A stretch of 16,343 nt of DNA from CAZEBW01 sp964510205 (lineage in GTDB: Bacteria; Chloroflexota; Anaerolineae; VGOG01): positions 1 to 16,343 of the forward strand of contig CAZEBW010000079.1 of NCBI GenBank assembly GCA_964510205.1, written 5' to 3'. Numbering within the stretch: position 1 is the first letter of the stretch; the number at the start of each line of letters is the position of its first letter. The translations under genes and the position numbers were made by a program. The notes beneath the pieces are model-generated. The model was not told the DNA's origin and made no database searches. It saw only the letters and a program-made list of their open reading frames with translations. Positions 1 through 8,200 of the stretch are shown here, one piece after another.

Positions 1-246
1 GCCTGGGCTGAAGCTGTCTTGGATTGTTAACGTGCGACTTTTACCTCAATGCCTAAAAACCTTTGGAATGCACCTCTAGTCGTGGATACGACACAAATCC
101 TGAAAATCCAGAAGGAGCTTGCGCAGCGCACACCACGGTGTTGTTAGGTCGGATGGAGAGCCACGGTGAATCGAAAGGTTCACGCCGGGTTCGGGCCAGC
201 GGATGGGGGTAGCACCACTGGGAAACTGGTGGCAAGCACCTCATCC

Positions 247-810
247 GACTGGCATGTGGTGTGTTTCCAGAGCGAGAAGGAAGCCCACACTTTCGGCGAG
301 ATGCTGAAGGAGCGGTTAGCGAAGTTTGGGCTACGCGTCTTAGAGAGGAAATCACGCATCATCGCCTTTGGACGATACGTGTGGCAGAAGGCGCAACGAG
401 AGGGGAAGAAGGTAGAGACCTTCGACTTTCTCGGTTTCACGCACAACTGCGACAAGACGCGCCGGGGGGCATTCAAGATGGGGCACAAGACGGCGAGCCA
501 GAGGTTTCGCCAGAAGGCGAAGGAATTGAATGGGTGGCTGAAGCGAATCCGCAACTCGGTTGAGTTGAAAGAGTGGTGGAAGGTGCTTCAGCGGAAGTTG
601 GTGGGGCACTATCGCTACTATGGGATAAGTGGGAACTACCCCGCCCTCAGGAGATTCTATCGGCTTGCCTTCAAGCTGGCATGCAAGTGGATGAATCGTC
701 GGAGTCAAAGGAAGAGCATGAGTTTTGACAAGTACTTGAGATTCCTGGCGTACAATCCACTTCCGCAACCCAAGATATACCACTCGATATACACTCTATC
801 CTCGTATTGA
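247..810 (+). pseudogene. ltrA-like: Group II intron reverse transcriptase/maturase, C-terminal fragment
   Basis: An open frame of 214 codons exists from a GTG at 166, but its first ~27 residues come from intron RNA scaffold and do not look like protein. Homology to the LtrA family begins at the residues DWHVVCF, where intact enzymes have YADDFVVL, so the catalytic YADD box sits exactly at the deletion edge and is lost. What follows is typical of the family's end: the TFDFLGFTH motif, a basic stretch with KTASQRFRQK, then the maturase domain X region with WWKVLQRKLVGHYRYYGISGN and RFYRLAFKLACKWMNRRSQ. No HNH endonuclease follows. A full protein is about 420-600 aa, so more than half is gone. 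It cannot reverse-transcribe; residual RNA-binding maturase activity is conceivable but there is no sign of selection for it. Confidence 0.9.
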
Positions 811-825
811 GGAAGCGTACCCGAA

Positions 826-857
826 GAGCCGTATGAGGGAATCCGCACGTACGGTTC
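826..857 (+). ncRNA. Group II intron domain V hairpin
   Basis: The sequence begins GAGCCGTATG and ends CGTACGGTTC, forming the near-symmetric lower helix that is the signature of domain V, with the conserved AGC triad at 827-829. The apex (GAGGGAATCCGCAC) is about two bases shorter than the usual 34-nt form and closes poorly. It lies 15 bases after the maturase stop, as expected. Its presence supports the intron call; its altered apex and the missing domain VI suggest it no longer splices. Confidence 0.8.
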
Positions 858-889
858 TGTGAGGGGCATCAAATCGAAAGGAGATTAAG

Positions 890-3013
890 ATGTCTACTCG
901 ACCGAAACCATTTGGGCTTATCTCCCGAGAAGACCAGTATCTTGTTGGGCGCATCGGAGATGTAACGGCACGGTGGAGCGCCTGCGGCGGTGGTCTGTTA
1001 GAACTGCGATACGGTGTGCCAGGCAAGACTCTTCCAGTAGTGTTGGGCACCGGCGTGCAGCTTCCCTGCACCAATGATCCCACTGCTGCAGATTGCAGCC
1101 AGACCGTGACGCTACGCCAGGCCAACGACGGTGCACCTCAATTCACCATCTTGGATCTGGGACCCGAGCGCATCGGGTTACGGACTCTCTACCTGCTCTA
1201 TGATGACCTGGGGCACTATCACGGCGATGGCATGCAGGAGACCTGGATTTATGCCGATGGCGAGGTGTTCCTCAGTGTAGGGTTACGGATGGTGGATCCC
1301 GTCTCTCACCCCTGGGTGGAAGCTGCCTGGCTGGAGATAGAATTCCTGTCACCCTCGTCGGAGGCGCAAGTGGAGATTGGTAGTTCGCCCCCAAGAGTGC
1401 TTTCCCTATCCAAGTGCAGGACTGGGGCTTTTGTCCCCTTCGGCCACGTGTTGCCTGGTAAGTACCTGATGCTCAAGGACGGTAAGGCCGGCAAGATTGC
1501 TGCTTATTGGCGAGCTGACAGGGGACGGCTGTTCAACCCCCATCTGGACTATCGGCCCTTGGAACGCCCCAACTATGAGAAGTGGCCACCGTTCTCCGAT
1601 CAATGGGATCTGCAGCTCAGTCTTTATGACACGGATCACATGGATGCCATGGGCTGGAGATATGACGAGAGCAGTGGTCTAAAGGTAAGAAGTGGCTATG
1701 TCAACGAACATGAGACTATTTGCACCCGCCTCTATTGGTTCAGGGATGGCAGGCTCACCCACAGTGTGCGAAAGGAGTTGCGAGCCCTGCTGGTCATTGC
1801 CGCTTCCCAGGACGAGGAGGCCCTCCATCAGCGCATGCGCTGGCATCAGGAGCCCCTCAGCTTCCCGGTGAAAGGGGGACGACTACGCTGCTATGACGAG
1901 ATCGAAGGCTGCTATGAAATTACCAAGGATGATCCTAAGAGGGTAGAGATTATCCTGCCCCCTGACGCGGAGGAGCGTCAGATCCGGCTGCGGTTCTACA
2001 AACTACAGGGCGTTGGCGGCATCACACTCAGGGAAGACGGAGAGCAAGTCATTCCGCACATCATATCGGAGGGAGGCAGGACCGACGATCCTCAGGTTCC
2101 CTTGCTTCTCAGTTCCCATGCGCCGGCCGATGAAGCGATCTATACCACCCAACTTGCACGGGACAGAGAGAAAGTCGTGATCCTGGAGGAGGGACTAGGG
2201 ATCAACGCCTCGTACCAGATGTGGGATGATGTCCAAAGTGTGATTCTGTTCGCCAGTCACAGCCCTGGGCGGGGTCTATTGGAGTTCTCGTTGCGCGATG
2301 CCATGGCACGCCACATCTACGGGCCGGGCAAAGCAGAGGAAGCGGTTTCTTTCTGGCCCCTCCACTGGGACACGTGTCCCCTCCACAGTCCTTTCCATGC
2401 GGTGAATCAACCGCGCGGCTTCGAATTGTTGGAGAACGGCCCGTACTCCGTACGTTTCCGCTACAGTACTGGAACCTTCTCCGATCGGGCGCGCTCAGAG
2501 TATGAGGTCACTGTCCCCTTCAGGGAAGACGTCACCAGGATCACCCTGACCTGCAAGTTCACCGTCACCAGCGACTGGTATCCTCCACGTCTCCAATTCT
2601 ACGATCTCTTTCCATTTGATACGTCGGATGACCGGGCCTGGCACTACACTCACGTTCTTCATTTGGATCAGCAAGGTCGCATCCACAATGTACCAACAAA
2701 GGCGCATGGTGAGACTCTGGAGCGGTGGGAGTTCAGCGATGGAGCTTTCTTCGCCTTCCATGCCAGCGACCGGGGCAACGTCCTTACTCTGGTCAAGAAC
2801 CCCTCACCTCCCGATGTGAAGATGAGCGCTCTGGTATGCAGTATGTGGATTGATTTGCACCTGGACATAGTGCCGGACCGGATCCCAGTTCCGGCTGGAA
2901 GTTCCTTCAGCGTAGAGCTCATCACCGATGTCATGGGAGATGGAACCATAACCAAGGAACGGTTACTGGAGATTGGGAGGAGATCACTAGAGATAGGCGA
3001 CATTGTCTACTGA
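890..3013 (+). CDS. Large soluble protein of unknown family (707 aa)
   Basis: I do not recognise the family. The ATG at 890 is preceded by AAAGGAG at 877-883, a good ribosome-binding site at normal spacing. The protein has no signal peptide and no membrane segment, so it should be cytoplasmic. It looks rich in beta strands: alternating hydrophobic/charged stretches, many W, Y and F, and repeated short strand-turn patterns, such as ETWIYADGEVFLSVGLRMVD (residues ~117-136) and YSVRFRYSTGTFSD near residue 520. This is compatible with a multi-domain beta-sandwich fold as in polysaccharide lyases or glycoside hydrolase accessory domains, but no catalytic motif can be named. It is the first gene of a tightly spaced operon with two amidohydrolase-like genes, a ROK regulator and a Gfo/Idh/MocA dehydrogenase, so a role in sugar or glycoside metabolism is the best guess by context only. 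Confidence 0.75.
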   Translation: MSTRPKPFGLISREDQYLVGRIGDVTARWSACGGGLLELRYGVPGKTLPVVLGTGVQLPCTNDPTAADCSQTVTLRQANDGAPQFTILDLGPERIGLRTLYLLYDDLGHYHGDGMQETWIYADGEVFLSVGLRMVDPVSHPWVEAAWLEIEFLSPSSEAQVEIGSSPPRVLSLSKCRTGAFVPFGHVLPGKYLMLKDGKAGKIAAYWRADRGRLFNPHLDYRPLERPNYEKWPPFSDQWDLQLSLYDTDHMDAMGWRYDESSGLKVRSGYVNEHETICTRLYWFRDGRLTHSVRKELRALLVIAASQDEEALHQRMRWHQEPLSFPVKGGRLRCYDEIEGCYEITKDDPKRVEIILPPDAEERQIRLRFYKLQGVGGITLREDGEQVIPHIISEGGRTDDPQVPLLLSSHAPADEAIYTTQLARDREKVVILEEGLGINASYQMWDDVQSVILFASHSPGRGLLEFSLRDAMARHIYGPGKAEEAVSFWPLHWDTCPLHSPFHAVNQPRGFELLENGPYSVRFRYSTGTFSDRARSEYEVTVPFREDVTRITLTCKFTVTSDWYPPRLQFYDLFPFDTSDDRAWHYTHVLHLDQQGRIHNVPTKAHGETLERWEFSDGAFFAFHASDRGNVLTLVKNPSPPDVKMSALVCSMWIDLHLDIVPDRIPVPAGSSFSVELITDVMGDGTITKERLLEIGRRSLEIGDIVY

Positions 3014-3026
3014 GGAGGCATGGAGA

Positions 3027-3764
3027 ATGGGAAACAGAACGTTCGACGTGATTGACGCCAACACTGTATTTGGGTTCTGGCCAAGGATGCACGCTGACAT
3101 CAGCCTGGAGCGATTGGCCCGTCTCATGGAGAAGTGGGAAGTGCAGAAAGCATTGACTCTCTCGGCTCAGGGGATTTTCTCCAACTATCTAGATGGCAAT
3201 AAGGAGACACATGCAACCTGTAGTAAGTTCCCGCAATTGATCCCGGTGGCTACGATCAATCCGCTTCGCTACTTCGGGTGCATAGACGAAGTGAAGAGGC
3301 AGATAGACCTGGGAGTTAAGGTATTCCGTTTCTTCCCCGAGTACCAGGAATGGACGCCCGATGATCCCTGTTTCTGCCGTTTGCTCGATCGGACGCTTGC
3401 TGCCAGCGGAGTAGCTTTGATGATGTCTGCCCAAGTCGGAATCGGTGCCTTGGAGCGATTGGCATCTCGTGTTGATGGGCCTGTGATTATGGAAGGGCCT
3501 GCTGGCGTCCAGAATGGCAATCTGATCGTTATGATGCAGGACCATCCCAACTTTTTCATCGAATCGCACCGCATGTGTACGGTGGACTGGGTGGAGGTTT
3601 TAGCGAGGGAAGCCGGCTCAGATCAGATACTCTACGGGTCGTATGCTCCCCTGAAGTTCATGTCAGCGGCTATGGACCAGGTCACCAATGCTCCGGCAAC
3701 GGATGAGGTGAAGCAGAAGATCTTGAGCGGCAATATTCAACGCATCCTGGGGGTGGATCTATGA
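3027..3764 (+). CDS. Amidohydrolase_2-like protein lacking metal ligands
   Basis: The fold is that of the amidohydrolase_2 (TIM-barrel) family: length 245 aa, and the same order of strand motifs as the three canonical paralogs further downstream. However each metal-binding position is changed. The first-strand DAHxH is DANTV (residues 10-14), the strand-5 FHxG histidine is absent in LMMSAQVG (131-138), the strand-6 GHxG is EGPAG (156-160), and the strand-8 GSD aspartate is Tyr206 in LYGSYAPL. It is thus probably not a metal-dependent hydrolase; it may be a structural or regulatory partner, or use another chemistry. The start at 3027 is chosen because AGGAGG (3013-3018) lies 8 bases upstream and overlaps the previous stop; a TTG at 3003 is also possible. 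It overlaps the next gene by four bases (ATGA), suggesting coupled translation and perhaps a heteromeric complex. Confidence 0.8.
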   Translation: MGNRTFDVIDANTVFGFWPRMHADISLERLARLMEKWEVQKALTLSAQGIFSNYLDGNKETHATCSKFPQLIPVATINPLRYFGCIDEVKRQIDLGVKVFRFFPEYQEWTPDDPCFCRLLDRTLAASGVALMMSAQVGIGALERLASRVDGPVIMEGPAGVQNGNLIVMMQDHPNFFIESHRMCTVDWVEVLAREAGSDQILYGSYAPLKFMSAAMDQVTNAPATDEVKQKILSGNIQRILGVDL

Positions 3765-4519
3765 AGTGCATTGATGCACAGGTATACTATGATGGCAAAT
3801 GGGGTTTTGCTATCGGTGACGTAGATGTCGAGGGGGTACAGCGCTACATGAAAGCGCTGGAAATAGAGATCGCTATGCTCATGCCAGCCATGGGCATCAA
3901 CTATGACTTTGTCCAGGGAAACAGAGATATGGCCAGTGACATTGCTCCGTACGACAACCTGCGGGGATATGTCTATGTCAACGGCCACTACCCGGAAATC
4001 TCTATGGCCGAGATGGAGAAGTACCTACCTCTAGATCAATTCGTCGGGGTCAAATATCACCCTGGATACTCACGGCTGAAGCCCAATGCACCCCAGAACG
4101 ACCCTATGTGGGAGCTACTTGTTCACTACGATAAGGTCCTTTTTTGCCATACTTGGTACATCGCTGAGCATGGTAACCCCAGGGCTTACAGCCTTCCGAT
4201 CTATGTCACTGAGATAGCGAAGAAATACCCCAATCTGAGAATTATCACAGCTCACATGGCCGGGCCTGGCTATATGGAGGCAATCTATGCTGCCAAAGAG
4301 GTGGACAAAATCTGGATCGACACTTGCTCTAGCCACGCCCTTGACGACAAAATCCGCACCGGAGTCCGCATCTTGGGTGCTAACCGCATCCTCTTCGGCA
4401 GCGGTATGACAGAGGGAAACGCTTTCATGCAGAAGGCCGTGATCATGGAGGCCGATATCACCGAGCGAGAAAGGGAAATGGTGCTTTATGAGAACGCCAA
4501 GAACCTGTTCATGCTTTAG
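3761..4519 (+). CDS. Amidohydrolase_2-family protein with incomplete metal site
   Basis: A 252-aa TIM-barrel amidohydrolase_2-type protein. Some active-site residues remain: KYHPG (98-102), the strand-5 histidine in VLFCHTW (His130) and the strand-6 histidine in ITAHMAGPG (His165). Others are lost: the N-terminal DAHxH is DAQVY (residues 5-9), and the strand-8 aspartate of LFGSD is Gly215 in LFGSGMTEG. Losing both the HxH pair and the catalytic Asp argues against ordinary hydrolysis or decarboxylation, although a metal could still bind the two remaining histidines. Its start codon overlaps the previous stop (ATGA at 3761-3764). Together with the upstream, more degenerate paralog it may form a pair. 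Family assignment is firm; function is unknown. Confidence 0.8.
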   Translation: MKCIDAQVYYDGKWGFAIGDVDVEGVQRYMKALEIEIAMLMPAMGINYDFVQGNRDMASDIAPYDNLRGYVYVNGHYPEISMAEMEKYLPLDQFVGVKYHPGYSRLKPNAPQNDPMWELLVHYDKVLFCHTWYIAEHGNPRAYSLPIYVTEIAKKYPNLRIITAHMAGPGYMEAIYAAKEVDKIWIDTCSSHALDDKIRTGVRILGANRILFGSGMTEGNAFMQKAVIMEADITEREREMVLYENAKNLFML

Positions 4520-4539
4520 AGAAGAAATCGAGGCAGACA

Positions 4540-5742
4540 ATGTCCAATGAGATCCGACAACGAAATCGAGCTAGAGTATTGCAACTTCTCATGGATGAAT
4601 CACCCATCTCGCGTGTGGAGATTGCGGAAAAAGTGGGCCTGAGCAAGTCCACCATATCAGTAATCGTATCAAATCTGCTCGACGAAGGACTGGTCTTTGA
4701 GAGTGGAAGCGGTTCTGCAGGAACACAAGGAGGACGCCGGCCGATTTTGTTGCAGTTCAAGAATGCAGCCAGAGTTGCCTGCGGGATCGAGATAGATGCA
4801 GAGATGTGCCGTGGAGTATTGGTGGACCTACGGTGCGAGCCTCTACACCGAAGCACTTTACCTGTATCCGGGCATGAAGTGACCGACGTGGTTGACACCG
4901 TTGCTTCTACCATTAAAGAATTGCTAAGGAATAGAAGAAGGAAGACCTGGCTTGGTTGTGGAATCGCAGTGGTCGGCTTGGTGAACTCTGACCTGGGCAT
5001 AATCCGCTTCAGCACTCACTTCGTCTGGCGGGATGTCCCCCTGCGAGATCTGTTGGCAGAGCGTCTTGATTGCCCTGTTTACGTATTAGACCGGCCTAAG
5101 GCGGCAGTCCTCGGTGAACGGTGGTATGGAGTAGGCCAGGGCGTGGATGACCTGGTCTACATTCACGTGGGCACCGGCATCGGCGCCGGTATAGTTATCA
5201 AAGGAGAGTTACTTGCAGGGGTGAGCCATACCGCAGGTGAGATTGGACATATCACATTGCAGCGAGATGGTCCCCTCTGCAAATGTGGTAATCGAGGATG
5301 TCTAGAGATGATAGCTTCCGGGCCAGCCATTGCCCGACATACTATTGCTCTGATAAAAGCTGGCAACCCTACGATACTGACCGATTGGGCGGGAGATAAT
5401 CTGGAGTCAATCACTGCCAAGATGGTTGATCAGGCTGCATCCCAAGGAGATGAGCTTGCGCTGAGCGTGATCCATGAGACAGGAGAATACGTGGGTATCG
5501 CTATTGCTGATCTGCTGAACTTGATCAATCCACAGATGGTCATAGTTGGTGGTCCAGTGGCTCGTTTTGGCCAAGTGTTTCTAGATTCTATTCGGGAGAC
5601 GGTGCATCAGCGAGCTCTCTCCCTCCCGGCTTCCACAGCCCAGATCGTCCTCTCCAAGTTGAAAGAAGACGCCGAGGCGATTGGTGCCGCGGCACTTGTC
5701 CTGCAGGAAAGCACCAAACCTGCCCGGCTGGCCCATCTGTGA
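4540..5742 (+). CDS. ROK-family transcriptional regulator (NagC/XylR type)
   Basis: This 400-aa protein has an N-terminal winged helix-turn-helix (about residues 5-60, with ISRVEIAEKVGLSKSTISVIVSNLLDEGLV as the HTH and wing) followed by a ROK sugar-binding domain. Visible ROK features are the phosphate/sugar loop GTGIGAG (211-217), GEIGH (233-237) and the zinc site made by His237 with Cys247, Cys249 and Cys254 in the CKCGNRGCLE motif. Members bind a sugar or sugar derivative and release DNA, so it most likely represses or activates the surrounding catabolic genes in response to a substrate. It lies inside the operon it may control, 20 bases after the amidohydrolase-like gene. Possible binding sites are the repeated elements at 9640-9712 and 14441-14514. 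As in many ROK regulators the kinase active-site context is altered (LDRPKAAVLGE around 183-193), so it is unlikely to be a kinase. Confidence 0.93.
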   Translation: MSNEIRQRNRARVLQLLMDESPISRVEIAEKVGLSKSTISVIVSNLLDEGLVFESGSGSAGTQGGRRPILLQFKNAARVACGIEIDAEMCRGVLVDLRCEPLHRSTLPVSGHEVTDVVDTVASTIKELLRNRRRKTWLGCGIAVVGLVNSDLGIIRFSTHFVWRDVPLRDLLAERLDCPVYVLDRPKAAVLGERWYGVGQGVDDLVYIHVGTGIGAGIVIKGELLAGVSHTAGEIGHITLQRDGPLCKCGNRGCLEMIASGPAIARHTIALIKAGNPTILTDWAGDNLESITAKMVDQAASQGDELALSVIHETGEYVGIAIADLLNLINPQMVIVGGPVARFGQVFLDSIRETVHQRALSLPASTAQIVLSKLKEDAEAIGAAALVLQESTKPARLAHL

Positions 5743-5791
5743 ATCCGTTTTCAATTTAGTCGTTAACAAAAAGAAAAAAGGAGGTCTGAAA

Positions 5792-6796
5792 ATGACAATC
5801 AATTGGGGCATCATCGGTTTCGGCGCCATCGCCGACAAATGCACAGCCCAGGCTATGATTGACGCGTCAGGATCGAACCTGGTCAGTCTCATGCGCCGCA
5901 ACATGGACAAAGCGCGAGAGTATGCGGAGAAATATGAGGTTCCCAAGTACTTTGGCACTATTGACGAAGTGCTCAATGATGATGAGGTGGATGCCGTCTA
6001 CATTGCAACGCCCATCGGTCCCCACCATGACCAGACCATCTGGGCAGCGGAAGCAGGCAAGCACGTCCTGGTCGAGAAACCAATGGCTGTCTCCGTCAAG
6101 GAGTGTCAAGAAATGATCGACGCCTGTGAAGCAAGAAACGTCAAGCTGATGGTCTGCTTCTATCAGCGCTTCAATGGCCTTCACCAGAAAATGAAACAAT
6201 TGCTGGCCGATGGCTTGCTAGGCAGATTGTGCGCAGCACGCATTCAGTTTACCCAATATTATCCCTACAGCCTTGAGCACTGGCGGTATGATCCTGCTCA
6301 GAGCGGCGGAGGCACTGTCATGGACACCGCCTCCCATTGTATTGACACGCTGCGGTTCCTGCTGGGCCGAAAGGTGGTCGAGGTTGGAGGGTTTGCCGAT
6401 AACTTCATGTTCAATGGCCCAGTTGATGATACGTCATCCATGATTCTCAAGTTTGAAGATGGTATGCATGCTGTCATCACCAGCCATTTCTCGTCACCGG
6501 ACTGGGATCAATCTGCAGTCAACGTCGTAGAGGTATATGGGGAAAAGGGAGTAATGATATCCTCTCCCATCAACCATAAGCAGTCCGGGGGAGAACTGCG
6601 TTGGAATGTAGGTGAGGGTTGGGAGCGCTATCGTACAGAGCAGAGCACTCATATCGCCCTGCTGGATGCCTTCGCTACATGCATCGAGACAGATGGTGAA
6701 TCTCCCGTGCCTGGGATCGAGGGGCTAGTTAACATGCAGATCATCGAGTGTCTCTATGAGTCATCTCGTACTGGACGTTTTGTGAAGTTGACCTGA
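5792..6796 (+). CDS. Gfo/Idh/MocA-family NAD(P)-dependent oxidoreductase
   Basis: The 334-aa protein begins at 5792, where AAGGAGGT (5778-5785) gives a strong ribosome-binding site; a longer frame from 5681 would overlap the ROK gene and has no family similarity. The Rossmann domain opens with WGIIGFGAIADK (glycine-rich GxGxxA at ~9-14). The family's EKP motif is in HVLVEKPMAV (Lys96). The C-terminal alpha/beta domain holds GGGTVMDTASHCIDTLRFLLG with the usual catalytic Asp178 and His182, which lie with Lys96 in the active site of inositol and sugar dehydrogenases. The likely reaction is oxidation of a sugar, cyclitol or sugar acid hydroxyl with NAD(P)+. The exact substrate cannot be read from sequence. 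Cytoplasmic; 49 bases after the regulator gene and 32 before the DUF3830 gene. It supplies the clearest link of this operon to carbohydrate catabolism. Confidence 0.93.
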   Translation: MTINWGIIGFGAIADKCTAQAMIDASGSNLVSLMRRNMDKAREYAEKYEVPKYFGTIDEVLNDDEVDAVYIATPIGPHHDQTIWAAEAGKHVLVEKPMAVSVKECQEMIDACEARNVKLMVCFYQRFNGLHQKMKQLLADGLLGRLCAARIQFTQYYPYSLEHWRYDPAQSGGGTVMDTASHCIDTLRFLLGRKVVEVGGFADNFMFNGPVDDTSSMILKFEDGMHAVITSHFSSPDWDQSAVNVVEVYGEKGVMISSPINHKQSGGELRWNVGEGWERYRTEQSTHIALLDAFATCIETDGESPVPGIEGLVNMQIIECLYESSRTGRFVKLT

Positions 6797-6828
6797 AACT
6801 TAGCAGCTTACACCGAACAGGAGCTGGT

Positions 6829-7305
6829 ATGGCACATAAGATATCCTTTACATGGAAAGAGAACGGGGTTAGAAGCGTTGCTCGACTTCTAGAAGATGGA
6901 GCCCCAGAGACCTGCAGGGTAATCTGGAAGGCGCTGGAAAACCCAGTCGACATCCTAGCGAAGCATGCTACTCTCGCCGGACCGGAGCTTAACTTGCCTT
7001 TGCCCAAGGAGTGCCAAATCTTTGATGCCAAGGCCTTGCCTGACGAGAACTTGGAGGTTTTTCCACAGGCAGGCGATGTTCTGTGGCATTACTTCCCTGC
7101 CAACATCGAATTTGGCACTCACCCAGAGGTCTACAACATCTCTGTGATCTACGGGCGAGGGGCTCGTATGCTCTTGCCAGCTGGCTGGGTCCCGCACTGT
7201 GTCTTTGCCATAATGACAGAGAATGTGGAGGGCTTTGCGGAAATGGCTAGGGATGTGCGCAACACTGGTGCCAAGATTATCACCCTGGCCAGGGTTGAAG
7301 AGTGA
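6829..7305 (+). CDS. Cyclophilin-like DUF3830 family protein
   Basis: This 158-aa protein resembles DUF3830, a family of small cyclophilin-like beta-barrel proteins. The pattern seen is an N-terminal ENGVRSVARLLEDGAPETCRVIWKALENP (family: acidic/hydrophobic strand, then APxTC and a helix with WxxLP), then AGDVLWHYFPANIEF (the family's PGEVL-type strand), then VYNISVIYGRGARMLLPAGWVPHCVFAIMTEN and a C-terminal helix ending near VRNTGAKIITLARV. AGGAG at 6819-6823 precedes the ATG. The family has no established reaction; members are often next to amidohydrolase, hydantoinase or sugar-oxidising genes, which fits here. Last gene of the operon; no clear hairpin-plus-U terminator follows. The assignment is from pattern memory rather than a search, so moderate certainty. 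Confidence 0.6.
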   Translation: MAHKISFTWKENGVRSVARLLEDGAPETCRVIWKALENPVDILAKHATLAGPELNLPLPKECQIFDAKALPDENLEVFPQAGDVLWHYFPANIEFGTHPEVYNISVIYGRGARMLLPAGWVPHCVFAIMTENVEGFAEMARDVRNTGAKIITLARVEE

Positions 7306-7859
7306 GCTCCGCGGGTTCACCATACTTGTAGTACGCACTTCAGCACGCCTCCGGCGCACTGGAGTGTTTACTGCAAGCTACTGCACAACTACAGCTTCCT
7401 GAGATGAGGTGAGCAGAATGCCCTGATCGTTGTCTCGAACTCGATACCCCAACGGAAGTAGCCTGGAAACCCTCACAAGTTTCAGCACCTTTGAGGCGAG
7501 AATTTGGTCCTTCCGCTGATCCAAGCACTAGCATCCAGTAATTGGGACTGGCCTGTCTGATTGATGGACTCAAATGTTGGCCTTGTGTTGCAGTCGCTCA
7601 CTGAGCCCACGAAGCGCTGGAACGCCCAGTTACGTGATAGAAGGCTCTTGGAGAGGCTCGTTCAGGCCCGAAGGGCCTTACACCTCCTAACCCAAACGTT
7701 ATATTCGGGCAAACCAAGTCATCCGGGCCAGACGACCAAGTATCAGTATCAGTACATGGGAAAAGTCATGTGCTACCCCGTGCTACAGGAACGGTTTGGG
7801 GCAGGGACACGGAGCGTACAGCTCCGTAGATATCCTTGAGTGCTTCAAGTAAGAACTGC
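7306..7859. other. Non-coding gap with insertion debris
   Basis: I see no convincing gene. A 92-codon + strand frame (7561-7839) has no recognisable family, an early Met-Met start with no ribosome-binding site and a low-complexity YQYQYMG stretch. One perfect 6-bp hairpin with a GAA loop (AGGCCC/GGGCCT, 7664-7678) is present but no U-run follows, so it is not a standard terminator. The last bases before 7860 would be the 3' margin of the minus-strand IS4-like element that follows. Confidence 0.5.
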
Positions 7860-8200
7860 TTAAACATTGTCAATGGGAAAGAGGTGCGACTGAACCTGCC
7901 GGCCGCCACGTCTGGGGTATCCCAGGTAGGCCCACTTGAGAAAGACCCAGATGTTGACCAATCTCAAGGCGACCCCGACGAAGATCAAACGCAGGCCTGG
8001 GCTGCGGGAACTGGTGTGGGCACGAACCCGGTTCATCAAGCGGTAGCTGGATTCGATACCAAATCGCAGGCGATAGTCCTGATTGATTTGAGGCAGCGGC
8101 GATGTGATGGGCCCCAGCAGGGCATAGGCGAACCATTCCACCCCATGGCGACCGTAGCGGCCTTTGCTGTACTTCCGCACCACACCCACCTTTCGCTGGG
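7860..8200 (-). pseudogene. IS4-like transposase, C-terminal fragment
   Basis: Read on the minus strand, this is the end of a DDE transposase. The segment YRLRFGIESSYRLMNRVRAHTSS matches the IS4-type Y(2)R(3)E(6)K signature, with N in the last place, and is followed by the usual hydrophobic run RLIFVGVALRLVNIWVFLKW. The stop codon at 7860-7862 is the natural end of such proteins. Upstream the minus frame continues through RTDPFLPQRKVGVVRKYSKGRYG and then loses similarity where ISKra4 sequence starts on the other strand, near 8195. Only about 110 residues of roughly 350-400 survive, so it is inactive. Confidence 0.7.

Larger units (their letters stand above)
32..870 (+). mobile_element. Relic group II intron, internally deleted
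   Basis: The left end is GTGCGAC at 32-38, which fits the group II 5' consensus GUGYG. The next ~200 bases, to about 240, read like domain I structural RNA (for example the GGTGAATC and GGGTTCGGG stretches near 165-200). Sequence then passes directly into the last part of the intron-encoded protein (247-810), followed by a domain V hairpin at 826-857. What is missing is the rest of domain I to III and the first half of the reverse transcriptase, so an internal deletion has fused RNA scaffold to the maturase end. Domain VI is not recognisable after 857; only TGTGAGGGGC follows, with no pairing strand, before the ribosome-binding site of the next gene. The 3' limit is therefore approximate. Bases 1-31 would be the 5' flank. 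Sure of group II identity from the protein and domain V; less sure of the exact ends. Confidence 0.8.

Noticed and set aside
7664..7678. AGGCCC-GAA-GGGCCT hairpin as a terminator
   Set aside because: No U-rich tract follows and it lies more than 350 bases after the nearest gene end.
7561..7839. 92-codon + strand frame before the ISKra4 remnant
   Set aside because: No ribosome-binding site, no recognisable family, repetitive YQYQY stretch, and it lies in insertion debris.
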